Assembly: GCA_964580655.1 (NCBI GenBank)
Contig: CAZOMR010000022.1
Coordinates: 1-21,812 of the forward strand
Source of the DNA: CAZOMR01 sp964580655
GTDB taxonomy: Bacteria > RBG-13-61-14 > CAZOMR01
Length of the DNA stretch: 21,812 bases
Direction: 5' to 3'
Shown here: positions 1 to 7,855 of the stretch, piece by piece
How positions within the stretch are numbered: the stretch's first letter is position 1
How the letters are laid out: every line of letters starts with the position of its first letter
The notes under the pieces: generated by a model
Told to the model about the DNA's origin: nothing
The model's database searches: none
The model's input: the letters and a program-made list of their open reading frames with translations, nothing else
Translations under genes and position numbers: made by a program

Positions 1-56
1 GTAAAGGCAGTCGGCACGGCAATCATTTGTTACAATAAAAACGCTCAATTTAGGTT

Positions 57-1136
57 TTAATATTCAAGCCACTTTTTACCCCACTCTGTTTCCATGAATT
101 TTCGGACGACCCCTTTACCCTTGATGGGATACCAGATGTAATCATGGAATATGTATGATCCTGCGACAAAGAAATAGACGAGTGGTGTGTGGAAGAAGAG
201 CTTTTGCAGGGGCTTGAGGAATCCCCACCAGAAGTGTTTGACGAATGCTGTGGCCGCGTTGTCTCCCACGGAGAAATTCCAGTTTTCTTTTGAAATATCA
301 TCTCCCACAATCTCGATCTCGGAGGGATCTCCGGCTCCGAGTCCTCGCTCGTGCGACATTCTGATAAAAGGAATGCTCATTGGATCAAAGCCCATCATCT
401 TTGCCGCGATCGCGTCAATCGCGACCTGGTCTCCGGAGGCCAGAATAAAGTTCTTGGCCACAGGCACCATTGTCCGTGGACCGGGCCCGTTTCCCGCCAC
501 TGTCCCGTCCATTACGGCCAGAACTCCTGGATGTATCTCCTTCTGGATGATGAGCAGGTCCACGAGTGTCTCGTGAATCCAGGTATGGGTGTAGTGTCGC
601 TTGGTGTTTACCAGACCTCCGAACGCGTTCTTCATGGCACCGGTCATGCAGGTATAGACATGACATTTGGCCGTGGGGAGGTGCACTATATTTTTTCCGA
701 AGAAGAAATCAGGGAGTTTAATTCCCCTTGGAAATATCTTTGGAAGAACCAGGAGTTCGCCCTTCGGTTGATAGGGAACCCAATCCATGTCCTCATCACG
801 ACAGTTATAGAGCACAGGGATTTTCTGGTCCTTCAAAATCGGGTTGAATTTATTTTCTCGCTCTCCCTTATACGGGTTTGTGACCACCGTATCATTCTCC
901 ACCGCGGTCATGTTTTCAAAGCCCAGATTCTTAAGCCCCTTGATCGTGCCCTCCAACTGCCAGGGCGTGGTGTTGGCCGAAGGATAAAAGAAGTGCCAGG
1001 AGATGTTCGGCTTTAGGATGGTGGCTTGAGAGGGATCAAGGATTTCCCGCGTGCCTGCCATCTCCAGCAGGCGCTGGTAATCCTCCACCGCGCTCTCAGG
1101 CGTGGTTCTGAGGACAGCGACTTTGCTCTTTTTCAT
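57..1136 (-). CDS. DUF362 domain-containing protein
   Basis: The protein (about 359 residues) matches the DUF362 family by its N-terminal ILKPNISWHF block (the family's 'KPN' motif), the central HLPTAKCHVYTCMTGAMKN block and the later GDQVAIDAIAAKMMGFDP block. The biochemical role of DUF362 proteins is not settled; some members carry ferredoxin-like clusters, but no CxxCxxC cluster motif is visible here. The C-terminal 60 residues are aromatic and hydrophobic (HTPLVYFFVAGSYIF), which may be a membrane-associated stretch. The start is ambiguous. An ATG at 1148 lies only 1 nt from an AAGGAGG sequence and the in-frame ATG at 1136 lies 13 nt from it; I chose 1136 (MKKSKVAV). It lies just downstream of tRNA-Val on the same strand and could be read from the tRNA promoter. 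No function is assigned. Confidence 0.85.
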   Translation of the reverse strand: MKKSKVAVLRTTPESAVEDYQRLLEMAGTREILDPSQATILKPNISWHFFYPSANTTPWQLEGTIKGLKNLGFENMTAVENDTVVTNPYKGERENKFNPILKDQKIPVLYNCRDEDMDWVPYQPKGELLVLPKIFPRGIKLPDFFFGKNIVHLPTAKCHVYTCMTGAMKNAFGGLVNTKRHYTHTWIHETLVDLLIIQKEIHPGVLAVMDGTVAGNGPGPRTMVPVAKNFILASGDQVAIDAIAAKMMGFDPMSIPFIRMSHERGLGAGDPSEIEIVGDDISKENWNFSVGDNAATAFVKHFWWGFLKPLQKLFFHTPLVYFFVAGSYIFHDYIWYPIKGKGVVRKFMETEWGKKWLEY

Positions 1137-1171
1137 CTTTTCACCCATGCCTCCTTGCTGGCCTTTTGACC

Positions 1172-1178
1172 AAAAAAA
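1172..1178 (-). terminator. T-run directly after the tRNA
   Basis: On the minus strand seven T residues follow the encoded CCA of the tRNA with nothing between. With the G/C-rich acceptor stem just upstream this could act as a simple terminator or a 3' processing signal. There is no separate hairpin, so support is weak and read-through into the DUF362 gene is possible. Confidence 0.3.
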
Positions 1179-1253
1179 TGGTGGGCGATGCGGGATTTGA
1201 ACCCACGACTTCCACCGTGTGAAGGTGGCACTCTCCCACTGAGTTAATCGCCC
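1179..1253 (-). tRNA. tRNA-Val (anticodon CAC)
   Basis: The minus strand folds as a complete 75-nt cloverleaf. The acceptor stem is GGGCGAT/ATCGCCC, the D arm is ACTC/GAGT, and the anticodon stem CCACC/GGTGG closes a TTCACAC loop, giving anticodon CAC, which reads GUG valine codons. The T arm is GTGGG/CCCGC (one G-T pair) around TTCAAAT. The discriminator A is followed by an encoded CCA. No intron or mismatch is seen. A plausible promoter starts 11 nt upstream. No integrase or duplicated tRNA 3' end was found, so there is no sign that this tRNA is an attachment site within the window. Confidence 0.97.
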
Positions 1254-1264
1254 GCCGTATTCTT

Positions 1265-1292
1265 AATATATCACGCCGTCACAAAAAATCAA
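1265..1292 (-). promoter_or_regulatory. sigma70-type promoter of tRNA-Val
   Basis: On the minus strand TTGATT (1287-1292) and TATATT (1265-1270) are separated by 16 nt. The -10 box ends 11 nt before the mature tRNA 5' end, which would leave a leader of only a few nucleotides. Found by eye from consensus. Confidence 0.5.
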
Positions 1293-1316
1293 GCATAGAA
1301 AATCAAGAATGGAGAT

Positions 1317-3281
1317 TCATCGTAGGCGTTTTATCTTGCCTTCCTGAAATGTTAGCAGGTATACCTGGCCTGCCCAGTCGCCGCTTTGCGTCACTGTTAT
1401 CTCGCCCATAACCCCTGGATAGCTTCTGACCCGTGAGAGCGCCCGGGCCATGTCGGACCGGTTTTTTATATCCTGCTCGTTGAGCAGATTGATCAGGATT
1501 TTCACCACATCGAAAGCCTGTGCGTCCATCAGCGCGGGGTCCTGGTCAAAAGCCGCTTGATACTTATAGCGATAGTTCTCAAAGTCCGAGAGCTTTATCT
1601 CCGGGGCAAAGCGGTCTGGAAAAACAGCATTCTCTATATCAGGTAACATGGTCTCCTTTACCAGGTTTTCAGAATGCCATGCGCTGGTGCCGAGGAGTTG
1701 AACCCCGGTTACCCGGTAGTATCGCAACTGCGGTGCGATCATTGCGATCAAGTTCCAGGAGTCCGGTATAAAAATCGCATCAAAGTCTATCTCGGGATTG
1801 AAATCCTCTGGCCTCAGTCCCTCGATGCTCTGGCGGGCCTCCTCGTCCTTTATACTTTCAAGCTCCCTGCGCCGTGCCTCCAGATAATAAAGCCCGACCA
1901 TCTTTCGTATCTGTGGCCCGAAGTCTGTCTTTTTAGGATCGTATCTCTCGGCCGCTTTCACCTTGCCTCCGCGATGCTCAACGGTTGCCCAGAACAGATT
2001 CATGAACTCTGTCCCGTAGGAGTCCTCCGGATACAATATTGCGAACCGCCTCATCCCCTTTTTCTCCATGGCCCAGTCAAGTATGGCGTCAACCTGCGCG
2101 GACTTGGTCAGGCAGTTGCGAAAAATCATGGGGCCATAATCAGGGATGCTCTCCTCGAAGCTCAGTGCAATAAGTGGAACCCTGAGTTCCTGTGCCTTTG
2201 TCGCCGCGGCCTTTGCTGTCTGAGAGAGAATTGGCCCTATGATCGCGATCACATGATCGTCCCTCACAAGCCCTTCCACTGCCTTTGCCGCGGCAAGGGG
2301 ATCGGAGCTTAAGTCCTTGACCCGGAGTTCTACCGATCCTTCGACGGGGGTAGTCCCGAAGACCTTTGCTGCAAGCAATGCGCCTTTCAAAGCGCGCTCT
2401 CCGAAGCGGTGTCCCTTTCCGCTCAATGGAAGGATCAACCCCAGTCTCCGCGGTTCCACAATGAGTAGTTGCTTCAGTTTCTCCCGTAGCGCAAGAGCCT
2501 GGCCCTTAACCTCGCTTTGGCCGTGTTCTCGCAACAGCCTCTCAATATATGCGTGCGCCTTTTCCATCCGGGCTTGTTGCTCGGCAATCAGGGCAAGCGA
2601 AAGAAGAGCGTAGTCCGCTGGAAATGATTGCGGGAATGTTTGCACCAGGGCTTCGAGCTCATCTGAATCAAGTTTCTCCTCCACTATTCTTACGGCCAGT
2701 TTTTTTGCCCGGGCCTGATGCTCGGTATTGCTTGTATCAAGTGCCAGTCTTGCATACCATTCAGCCGCGTGCAGAAAATCGTGTTGCCGGAGCTCGCACT
2801 CTGCCAGGAGCAGACCCACCTGGTCGCGTCGGTCCGGGTCTGCGGCAAGCTCATAAATCGGGTTCAGTGCGGCGACGGCATCATTCCAGCGTTCTTGCTG
2901 GTAGTAGCAAAGTCCGAGTCCCCATGCGGCATCCTGCCTCTCGGGCTTCTGCGGGTAGCTTGTCACCACGAATTGAAACTCCTTCTCCGCAGCGGCATAA
3001 TCCTTTTGCCAGTAAAGGATTTCGCCTTTTTTCTGGTGGGCGAGTGCGGCATTCGTGCTGTGGGGGAAATCCGCAAGGAACCGGTCATATAATGCCATAG
3101 CCTGCTCGAACTCGGCTCTAGCCACGGCCTTCTCGGCCGCGGCCAGGTCAAGCCGCTCGGCCTCGCTCGCGCTTATACGCTGGCCCTCCCGTTGCACCTT
3201 CTTCTCACAGCTTGCGAATTGAAAGGCAATCAGGGCCGCGATAAGTAAAACCCACAGTCGGCCTCGGAATAAAATTTTCAT
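1317..3281 (-). CDS. TPR and periplasmic-binding-fold lipoprotein, LpoA-like penicillin-binding protein activator
   Basis: This predicted outer-membrane lipoprotein has the two-part layout of the LpoA/LppC family: helical TPR-like repeats, then a type I periplasmic binding fold. From the ATG at 3281 it begins MKILFRGRLWVLL, a typical signal peptide, and ends in a lipobox (FASC; Cys about residue 25). Residues about 50-270 hold TPR-like repeats (ALYDRFLADFP, AAAEKEFQFVV). The binding-fold domain starts near residue 278 with RRLGLILPLSGKG and contains VIAIIGPILS and FAILYPEDSYGTEF. LpoA activates penicillin-binding protein 1A in enterobacteria; related proteins are often labelled ABC-type amino-acid-binding proteins, but no transporter genes lie nearby. 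An ATG at 3302 would add 7 residues; a longer reading frame back to 3389 overlaps the kinase gene and is unlikely. It is the last gene of the glycan cluster. Confidence 0.85.
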   Translation of the reverse strand: MKILFRGRLWVLLIAALIAFQFASCEKKVQREGQRISASEAERLDLAAAEKAVARAEFEQAMALYDRFLADFPHSTNAALAHQKKGEILYWQKDYAAAEKEFQFVVTSYPQKPERQDAAWGLGLCYYQQERWNDAVAALNPIYELAADPDRRDQVGLLLAECELRQHDFLHAAEWYARLALDTSNTEHQARAKKLAVRIVEEKLDSDELEALVQTFPQSFPADYALLSLALIAEQQARMEKAHAYIERLLREHGQSEVKGQALALREKLKQLLIVEPRRLGLILPLSGKGHRFGERALKGALLAAKVFGTTPVEGSVELRVKDLSSDPLAAAKAVEGLVRDDHVIAIIGPILSQTAKAAATKAQELRVPLIALSFEESIPDYGPMIFRNCLTKSAQVDAILDWAMEKKGMRRFAILYPEDSYGTEFMNLFWATVEHRGGKVKAAERYDPKKTDFGPQIRKMVGLYYLEARRRELESIKDEEARQSIEGLRPEDFNPEIDFDAIFIPDSWNLIAMIAPQLRYYRVTGVQLLGTSAWHSENLVKETMLPDIENAVFPDRFAPEIKLSDFENYRYKYQAAFDQDPALMDAQAFDVVKILINLLNEQDIKNRSDMARALSRVRSYPGVMGEITVTQSGDWAGQVYLLTFQEGKIKRLR

Positions 3282-3315
3282 CCTGAAACTATTTTGCCTC
3301 ATTTTCCGAAAAGGG

Positions 3316-4821
3316 TCAATGCTGATCCATGGAATTTGAATTAAGGAAATGCCTTCGCAGTATATCTTTCCCTTTCTGGTCCAGCTCAAGCCGGGCCTCT
3401 ATCCGGGAAAGCATATCCTCTTTCGGACCTGAGCTTCCGCGTCTGGCAAGAAAAAGCATTTCGGAATGGTCAATGTAAAATTCCGGCTCCCTGTCTTCTA
3501 CCTCTACCAGCTTTATGAGGTCCTCCGTGTGAATTGCGCTAAAGAGGCCTATCTTATTCATTAGACCGAGAATTGCTCCGAGTCCCGAAAGAAAGAGCGC
3601 TGATTTTTGAGCATCCTTTCTGGCCTTTTCCCATGCTTGTTTGAGCGATGTAAGCTGGTCCGGCGGGTCCACGATAAGATACCCCACGCGCAGTTTGCCG
3701 AAAGATTTTCTCTGGATAGCGGCGTAGGGCCTGATAGGAGTGATGCCGCGGTGGCTGAGCACAATCGAGTTTTCAAATCCATGGAGTGCCCCGTGGAGGT
3801 AGCCCCTGGCTTTCATGCAAAATGCTGGCCTGCATTCGCGGAGCAAGAGTCGGCTCGGGTCTGTCTGCCGCTTTCTCTGCAGTCGGATTTCCCCTTCCTC
3901 AATGCCATTTTTTGCATCCAGGATTTTTACAAGCTCATGCTCCGGCATGGACTTATGTGCGTAGACGCGCCAGGGGCCGTGGCAGAAATTATAGTAAAGC
4001 TCGTTTTCTGTCCTGACCCATCTTCTCAGGTTCCATGTCCACTTTCGTGCGATGCTTTCCGCGCGCGCTGAAATCTCCAGACAGAGCCGTGTGGAATCTT
4101 CACGAGAAAGCGCATCGCCCTGGAAGTAGGATTGAAAGAATGCCTTGCGATCCTGTGGCGCGGCCACGCGTTCAAAAGTCTGCGAGAGTCTTGCCAGGTT
4201 TTCTATCCGCTCTCGGGTCTTGAGTTTTCTCTTTAGATACCTTACCCGCTCCAGGTCCACGAGACGCATGTCAAGGCCATCAATGGTTTTGCGGATCATG
4301 ATGCTGTTCGGCTTGAAATCTCGCTGGATGATACCGAGGTCGTGAATTCTTCTCACAAGAAGAGCGAGGTGTGTGATCAGGTCATCGCGTTCCGGGCCTG
4401 TAGGGTTCTTCAAGAGATATTGATCAAGCGGCAGGTGCTCACCCAGGTATTCCTGGACCATGTGGTCCTCTTGCAGAAGACCTGCGATCCGTCTCTCGGC
4501 CATGGCCAGGTGCTTTGCCACTGGCAGGCCCATGTGTTCGAGCCTGATGCCCATCTCCCATTCCTGCCGTGTCCTTGAGTTCCTGACCAGGTGCTTGAGC
4601 TGTTTTATGAACCGTGGCCGGGAATAGTGTTTGACAAAAACATCGGGGGCATTGGTTTCCGGGAGCCTCATCATCCAGATGGTCCGCCTTCCCGTGGTTA
4701 CCTTCACTATCCGGGCGTTCCGCTGGCTTTCCGGAGAGAGGACTATGCTTTCTATCTCATCCAGTTTTTCCGCAATCTCCGGCCTGATGCGCCATGTCCA
4801 AAGGCCGCGGCGGACTATCAC
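3316..4821 (-). CDS. Lipopolysaccharide kinase (InaA/WaaP-like) with a second, degenerate kinase-like half
   Basis: Numbering is from the in-frame GTG at 4845. The first half (about 60-270) carries the eukaryotic-like kinase signature of LPS core heptose kinases: beta3 lysine in DVFVKHY (K72), a helix-C glutamate candidate in RQEWEMG, a hinge-like HMVQEYLGEHL, a catalytic loop IHDLGIIQRDFKPNS (D166, N170) and a metal-binding RLVDLERV (D187; DLE in place of DFG, as in this family). The second half (about 280-470) repeats the outline: FCMKARGYLHG (K345), FENS (E358), VGYLIVD, then NKIGLFSAIHTEDL and EFYIDHSEM (D459), but the catalytic Asp position is not Asp. Likely role: phosphorylation of lipid A-core or a related glycan at the inner membrane. 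I prefer the GTG at 4821, whose GTGA overlaps the stop of the upstream GT4 gene; the GTG at 4845 has its AGGA directly against the start. Confidence 0.8.
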   Translation of the reverse strand: MIVRRGLWTWRIRPEIAEKLDEIESIVLSPESQRNARIVKVTTGRRTIWMMRLPETNAPDVFVKHYSRPRFIKQLKHLVRNSRTRQEWEMGIRLEHMGLPVAKHLAMAERRIAGLLQEDHMVQEYLGEHLPLDQYLLKNPTGPERDDLITHLALLVRRIHDLGIIQRDFKPNSIMIRKTIDGLDMRLVDLERVRYLKRKLKTRERIENLARLSQTFERVAAPQDRKAFFQSYFQGDALSREDSTRLCLEISARAESIARKWTWNLRRWVRTENELYYNFCHGPWRVYAHKSMPEHELVKILDAKNGIEEGEIRLQRKRQTDPSRLLLRECRPAFCMKARGYLHGALHGFENSIVLSHRGITPIRPYAAIQRKSFGKLRVGYLIVDPPDQLTSLKQAWEKARKDAQKSALFLSGLGAILGLMNKIGLFSAIHTEDLIKLVEVEDREPEFYIDHSEMLFLARRGSSGPKEDMLSRIEARLELDQKGKDILRRHFLNSNSMDQH

Positions 4822-6035
4822 CTGCTCGCTTTTCGCGCGCCCCACTCCTGGATGACCTCCTTATACAATCCGATCAGCTCTGGTATAAGCCTATCCATGC
4901 TGAAATTCTGCTCTATCCATGCCCTGCCTTTTCGGCCCATTTCCAGGCGCTCTTGCGGGTGCTCGATCAAGAAGCGAAGCCGTTCGGCCAGTGCGGCTGG
5001 ATCGCGTGATGGCACCAGGAACCCTGTCTCACCTTGCTTTACCGCCTCTGGCAGGCCCCCGACTCTGGTGGCTACTACCGGCAAGCCAGTGGCCTGGGCT
5101 TCAAGCACGGATGTGCATAATCCCTCAAAAAGGCTGGGCATAAGGAAGATGTGAGATGAATAGAGAGCTTCCCTCACCCCTTGTCTGTCCTTTTCGCCTG
5201 CCAGCTCCACATGATCATTCAGGTCAAGATCGCGTATGGCCATCATGAGTTCATCCAAACGGTCTCCCCCGCCCAGGACCAGATACCTGAATTTAACACC
5301 ACTTTTCTTAAGCAAAGCCATGGCTTCAAGCGCATAGTTGAGCCCCTTGATCCAATGAAAGCGCGCCACTGTGATGATTAGCGGGATTGACTCGCCGCGA
5401 TTTATTCGATCGTAGAACTCGAAGTAGGAGGAATCCACCTCGGTTGGAATCACGGAAATTCTTGCTGGATCGCATCCGTAGTTTGCGGCCAGTCTTTTTG
5501 TGTTCTCGCTTATGGCGATAAATCGCGGCGCCTTTTGAAAGAGAGGTTGATACCTGTCCGGCCATCGGGCTACGTCAATGGCCACATCCGATCCTCTGAA
5601 ATTGACCACCATAGGTATTCCCAATATCTGCATGATCTCCAGATATTCGCGGCCTAGTTCCGCGAGGTGCGCATGTATGATGTCGAATTTTCCCCTCAAA
5701 AAGGGAAGGCTTTTGTTCCATGCCATGAGTGGTGTTGATGGATGATCTATTTTTGACGCTTTTCTGGCTGACTCTACCATGAGGTCAATTCGGGGTGAGG
5801 ACTTTGCCATGCCTCGGACCAGGTCCTTTGGCCTTACTCTGTCCGGGACAGGGATTCTCACTATCCTTGGCTTGAATTCATGCATGGCCGCAAGATCGGG
5901 GTGAGCGTGAGGATGCCTTATGGATCGGGTAAACACGGTAACCTCATGCCCCAGTCTCATCAATTCAAATACCTTGTGCAAGATAAATGTCTGGCTGAGT
6001 TTCGGAAAATCTTTTGTAATATAAGCGATCTTCAT
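4818..6035 (-). CDS. Glycosyltransferase family 4 (GT-B), surface glycan
   Basis: A 405-residue GT-B protein that transfers a sugar from a nucleotide-sugar donor to a lipid-linked or LPS acceptor at the cytoplasmic face. The N-terminal Rossmann half starts MKIAYITKDFPKLSQTFI, with an acceptor-side FDIIHAHLAELG block. The C-terminal half holds TVARFHWIKGLNYALEA (donor-phosphate loop) and the retaining GT4 E-x7-E motif (E304 and E312 in FEGLCTSVLEAQATGLPVV). No transmembrane segment is seen. Its ATG overlaps the stop of the membrane glycosyltransferase upstream as ATGA (6032-6035), and its own stop overlaps the start of the kinase gene, so the three are probably translationally coupled. Sugar and linkage cannot be read from sequence. 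Confidence 0.93.
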   Translation of the reverse strand: MKIAYITKDFPKLSQTFILHKVFELMRLGHEVTVFTRSIRHPHAHPDLAAMHEFKPRIVRIPVPDRVRPKDLVRGMAKSSPRIDLMVESARKASKIDHPSTPLMAWNKSLPFLRGKFDIIHAHLAELGREYLEIMQILGIPMVVNFRGSDVAIDVARWPDRYQPLFQKAPRFIAISENTKRLAANYGCDPARISVIPTEVDSSYFEFYDRINRGESIPLIITVARFHWIKGLNYALEAMALLKKSGVKFRYLVLGGGDRLDELMMAIRDLDLNDHVELAGEKDRQGVREALYSSHIFLMPSLFEGLCTSVLEAQATGLPVVATRVGGLPEAVKQGETGFLVPSRDPAALAERLRFLIEHPQERLEMGRKGRAWIEQNFSMDRLIPELIGLYKEVIQEWGARKASR

Positions 6036-7819
6036 TTCTCACTTCCGCTTTGAGAGGAAAGACTTTCTTTGAGAGCATTACATGTATGTCTTACTCTATA
6101 TATCTTGCCATCCTTAATCCCGGAGTTCCATATTATTTCAAAACAATCAGGATACTCTTGTGCGGCTTTTTTAGCAATCAGGGTCTTCTCTTGATGAAAC
6201 TGGCTGTAAATGATGAAGTTGATTTTATGTTTTTCTATAAGATCCATAAATGTCCTGGGCTCTATTTTTTTGGGAAGCCATGTGCTTTTTCTTCCAGTAA
6301 GGACATAAGTGATACGTGGCTTTGCACTCATTATAAAATCAGTTGAGTCTGTTAAATCCCGTGTCTTTTTTACCAAACTGAAAAATTCCTGTGCTAGGAT
6401 TAATTCTTTCATGCCATCATCCCTGGTAGCCCATGAATGGCTTTCACGGAATTTGGACCAGTCAATGGTTATCTGGTCAGTGGGCAAGGGCACGGTCTCT
6501 CCCAGGGCATTCCAGGGTTCTGAATTTACTATCCGATGCCATTTCACGACTCCCACTATATGATAACTGAAAAAGAGTATGAAAAATCCTATATATATTA
6601 ATTGGGCTATACTTTTGCGAGGGATTTTTTCAAACCATCGAAGCCATGCTCTATCAGACCATTTCATGATCAGCAACAAGCCTTCGAAGAAGTAGAAAAA
6701 CAGAAGTGGAGCTACCGGGATCAGGTATCGAGAGCGGTTGGCATTCCAGAATAGTAGTAGAATTGCGTATACCAGAAAAAACCATCCCATGATATTTCTA
6801 TGCCGCGCAAAATCAACTATAAAACCAAGGGCAATAACCAACAATATCCAGAATCCTGTTTCGTGCATTGCCCCGGGAAACACGTGTCCCTGGTATAAAA
6901 ATATTCTCGATGTGCTTCTTAAATATGAAACGGCTGATCTTAAAGACTGGAAAAACATTTGAGATGTATCAAGATCAACTTTATTAACATCCTGTAAATT
7001 ATTTAATATCACTAAATATATTATAATTCCCCAAACAATAATTAATGCCCCGATAATGCCTGCAAATGCCGCGGCTTTTTTCAGATTACCCCGCCATGCC
7101 CCACTGATCGGCGCTGAAGTAAGAAGGGAAAGCGCGACAGCTACAGGCATGACCAGGCCCGGCCTTCTCGTTATTATTACAGCAAAACAAGCGATGATCG
7201 TGGCAAAGAGCCAGGGCGAAAGTATACGCTTTGACCTCTGGTATTTTTCCAGGATCAAGAAACATGCGAAAACAAGTGCAATGAATAAATTTTCGGTTAG
7301 TATGTCCACCATAAAGATCAGGTAAAGATGAGTGGTTGAAAACAACGCAGTATAGAGAAAAGCTCGAACATCTCCGACTCTCCGGCGAAATAGATAAAAT
7401 ACCAGAATAGGGACTGTGAGGCTCACGAGGTAAATCACGAAGTGCATATAATATAAGTTAAGGCCGTGCTTCAATACTCCGGGGGCCAACAAAAAAGGCA
7501 ACATGAGCGAAAGATAGCCGCATAGATAAGAATCCGATGCTACCAAATTGCTTGATGTTACCGGATCCGTATAAATAATGCTCTCTATTCCTTGCGCGCT
7601 CGCGATTGCCTTTGCATGAGCTATATAATAGGCATTATCCCCGCCGACACCACCTAGTTCGCCATGAATAGAGAAATGATACAAATAAGCCAATACCAAC
7701 AGGCTTAATACAAGCAACCAGCGAGGAATTTTTTTAAAAAACCAGAAAAAGTTATTGTAGATATAACTTTCCTGATCCGGCACTCCGTATAATTCATACT
7801 TATTATTTTCTAAGCTCAT
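6032..7819 (-). CDS. Polytopic membrane glycosyltransferase, PMT/ArnT-like (GT39/GT83 type)
   Basis: A 595-residue protein with about 10-12 hydrophobic segments in the first 420 residues and a soluble C-terminal tail. After the first membrane helix (about 33-48) comes GELGGVGGDNAYYIAHAKAIA; an acidic residue in this first periplasmic loop (D61) is the catalytic feature of the GT-C PMT/ArnT families, which use polyprenyl-phosphate-linked sugars in the periplasm. The C-terminal part (KHKINFIIYSQFHQE ... GKIYRVRH) resembles the small alpha/beta tail found in many family members. GC content is lower than in the flanking genes. The ribosome binding site is weak. The gene follows the 870-residue membrane protein by 36 bp and overlaps the next GT4 by 4 bp. 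The family call is from topology and the D61 motif, not from a search. Confidence 0.8.
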   Translation of the reverse strand: MSLENNKYELYGVPDQESYIYNNFFWFFKKIPRWLLVLSLLVLAYLYHFSIHGELGGVGGDNAYYIAHAKAIASAQGIESIIYTDPVTSSNLVASDSYLCGYLSLMLPFLLAPGVLKHGLNLYYMHFVIYLVSLTVPILVFYLFRRRVGDVRAFLYTALFSTTHLYLIFMVDILTENLFIALVFACFLILEKYQRSKRILSPWLFATIIACFAVIITRRPGLVMPVAVALSLLTSAPISGAWRGNLKKAAAFAGIIGALIIVWGIIIYLVILNNLQDVNKVDLDTSQMFFQSLRSAVSYLRSTSRIFLYQGHVFPGAMHETGFWILLVIALGFIVDFARHRNIMGWFFLVYAILLLFWNANRSRYLIPVAPLLFFYFFEGLLLIMKWSDRAWLRWFEKIPRKSIAQLIYIGFFILFFSYHIVGVVKWHRIVNSEPWNALGETVPLPTDQITIDWSKFRESHSWATRDDGMKELILAQEFFSLVKKTRDLTDSTDFIMSAKPRITYVLTGRKSTWLPKKIEPRTFMDLIEKHKINFIIYSQFHQEKTLIAKKAAQEYPDCFEIIWNSGIKDGKIYRVRHTCNALKESLSSQSGSEK

Positions 7820-7855
7820 TGCTTAAGTCCAAAAAACCCGATATAAGCTATTCTC

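Noticed and set aside
351..1016. Plus-strand open frame (221 codons) opposite the DUF362 gene
   Set aside because: Antisense to a recognisable protein; composition is arginine/histidine-rich as expected of a shadow frame.
1179..1253. tRNA-Val as an integration site for a genomic island
   Set aside because: No integrase, no second copy of the tRNA 3' end in the window; the only similar string (near 15757) is a chance match of about 9 nt.
1317..3281. Branched-chain amino-acid ABC transporter binding protein
   Set aside because: The fold matches, but there are N-terminal TPRs and a lipobox and no permease or ATPase genes nearby; an LpoA-like role fits better.
3282..3389. N-terminal extension of the lipoprotein frame
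   Set aside because: Overlaps the kinase gene and would bury the signal peptide 36 residues into the protein.
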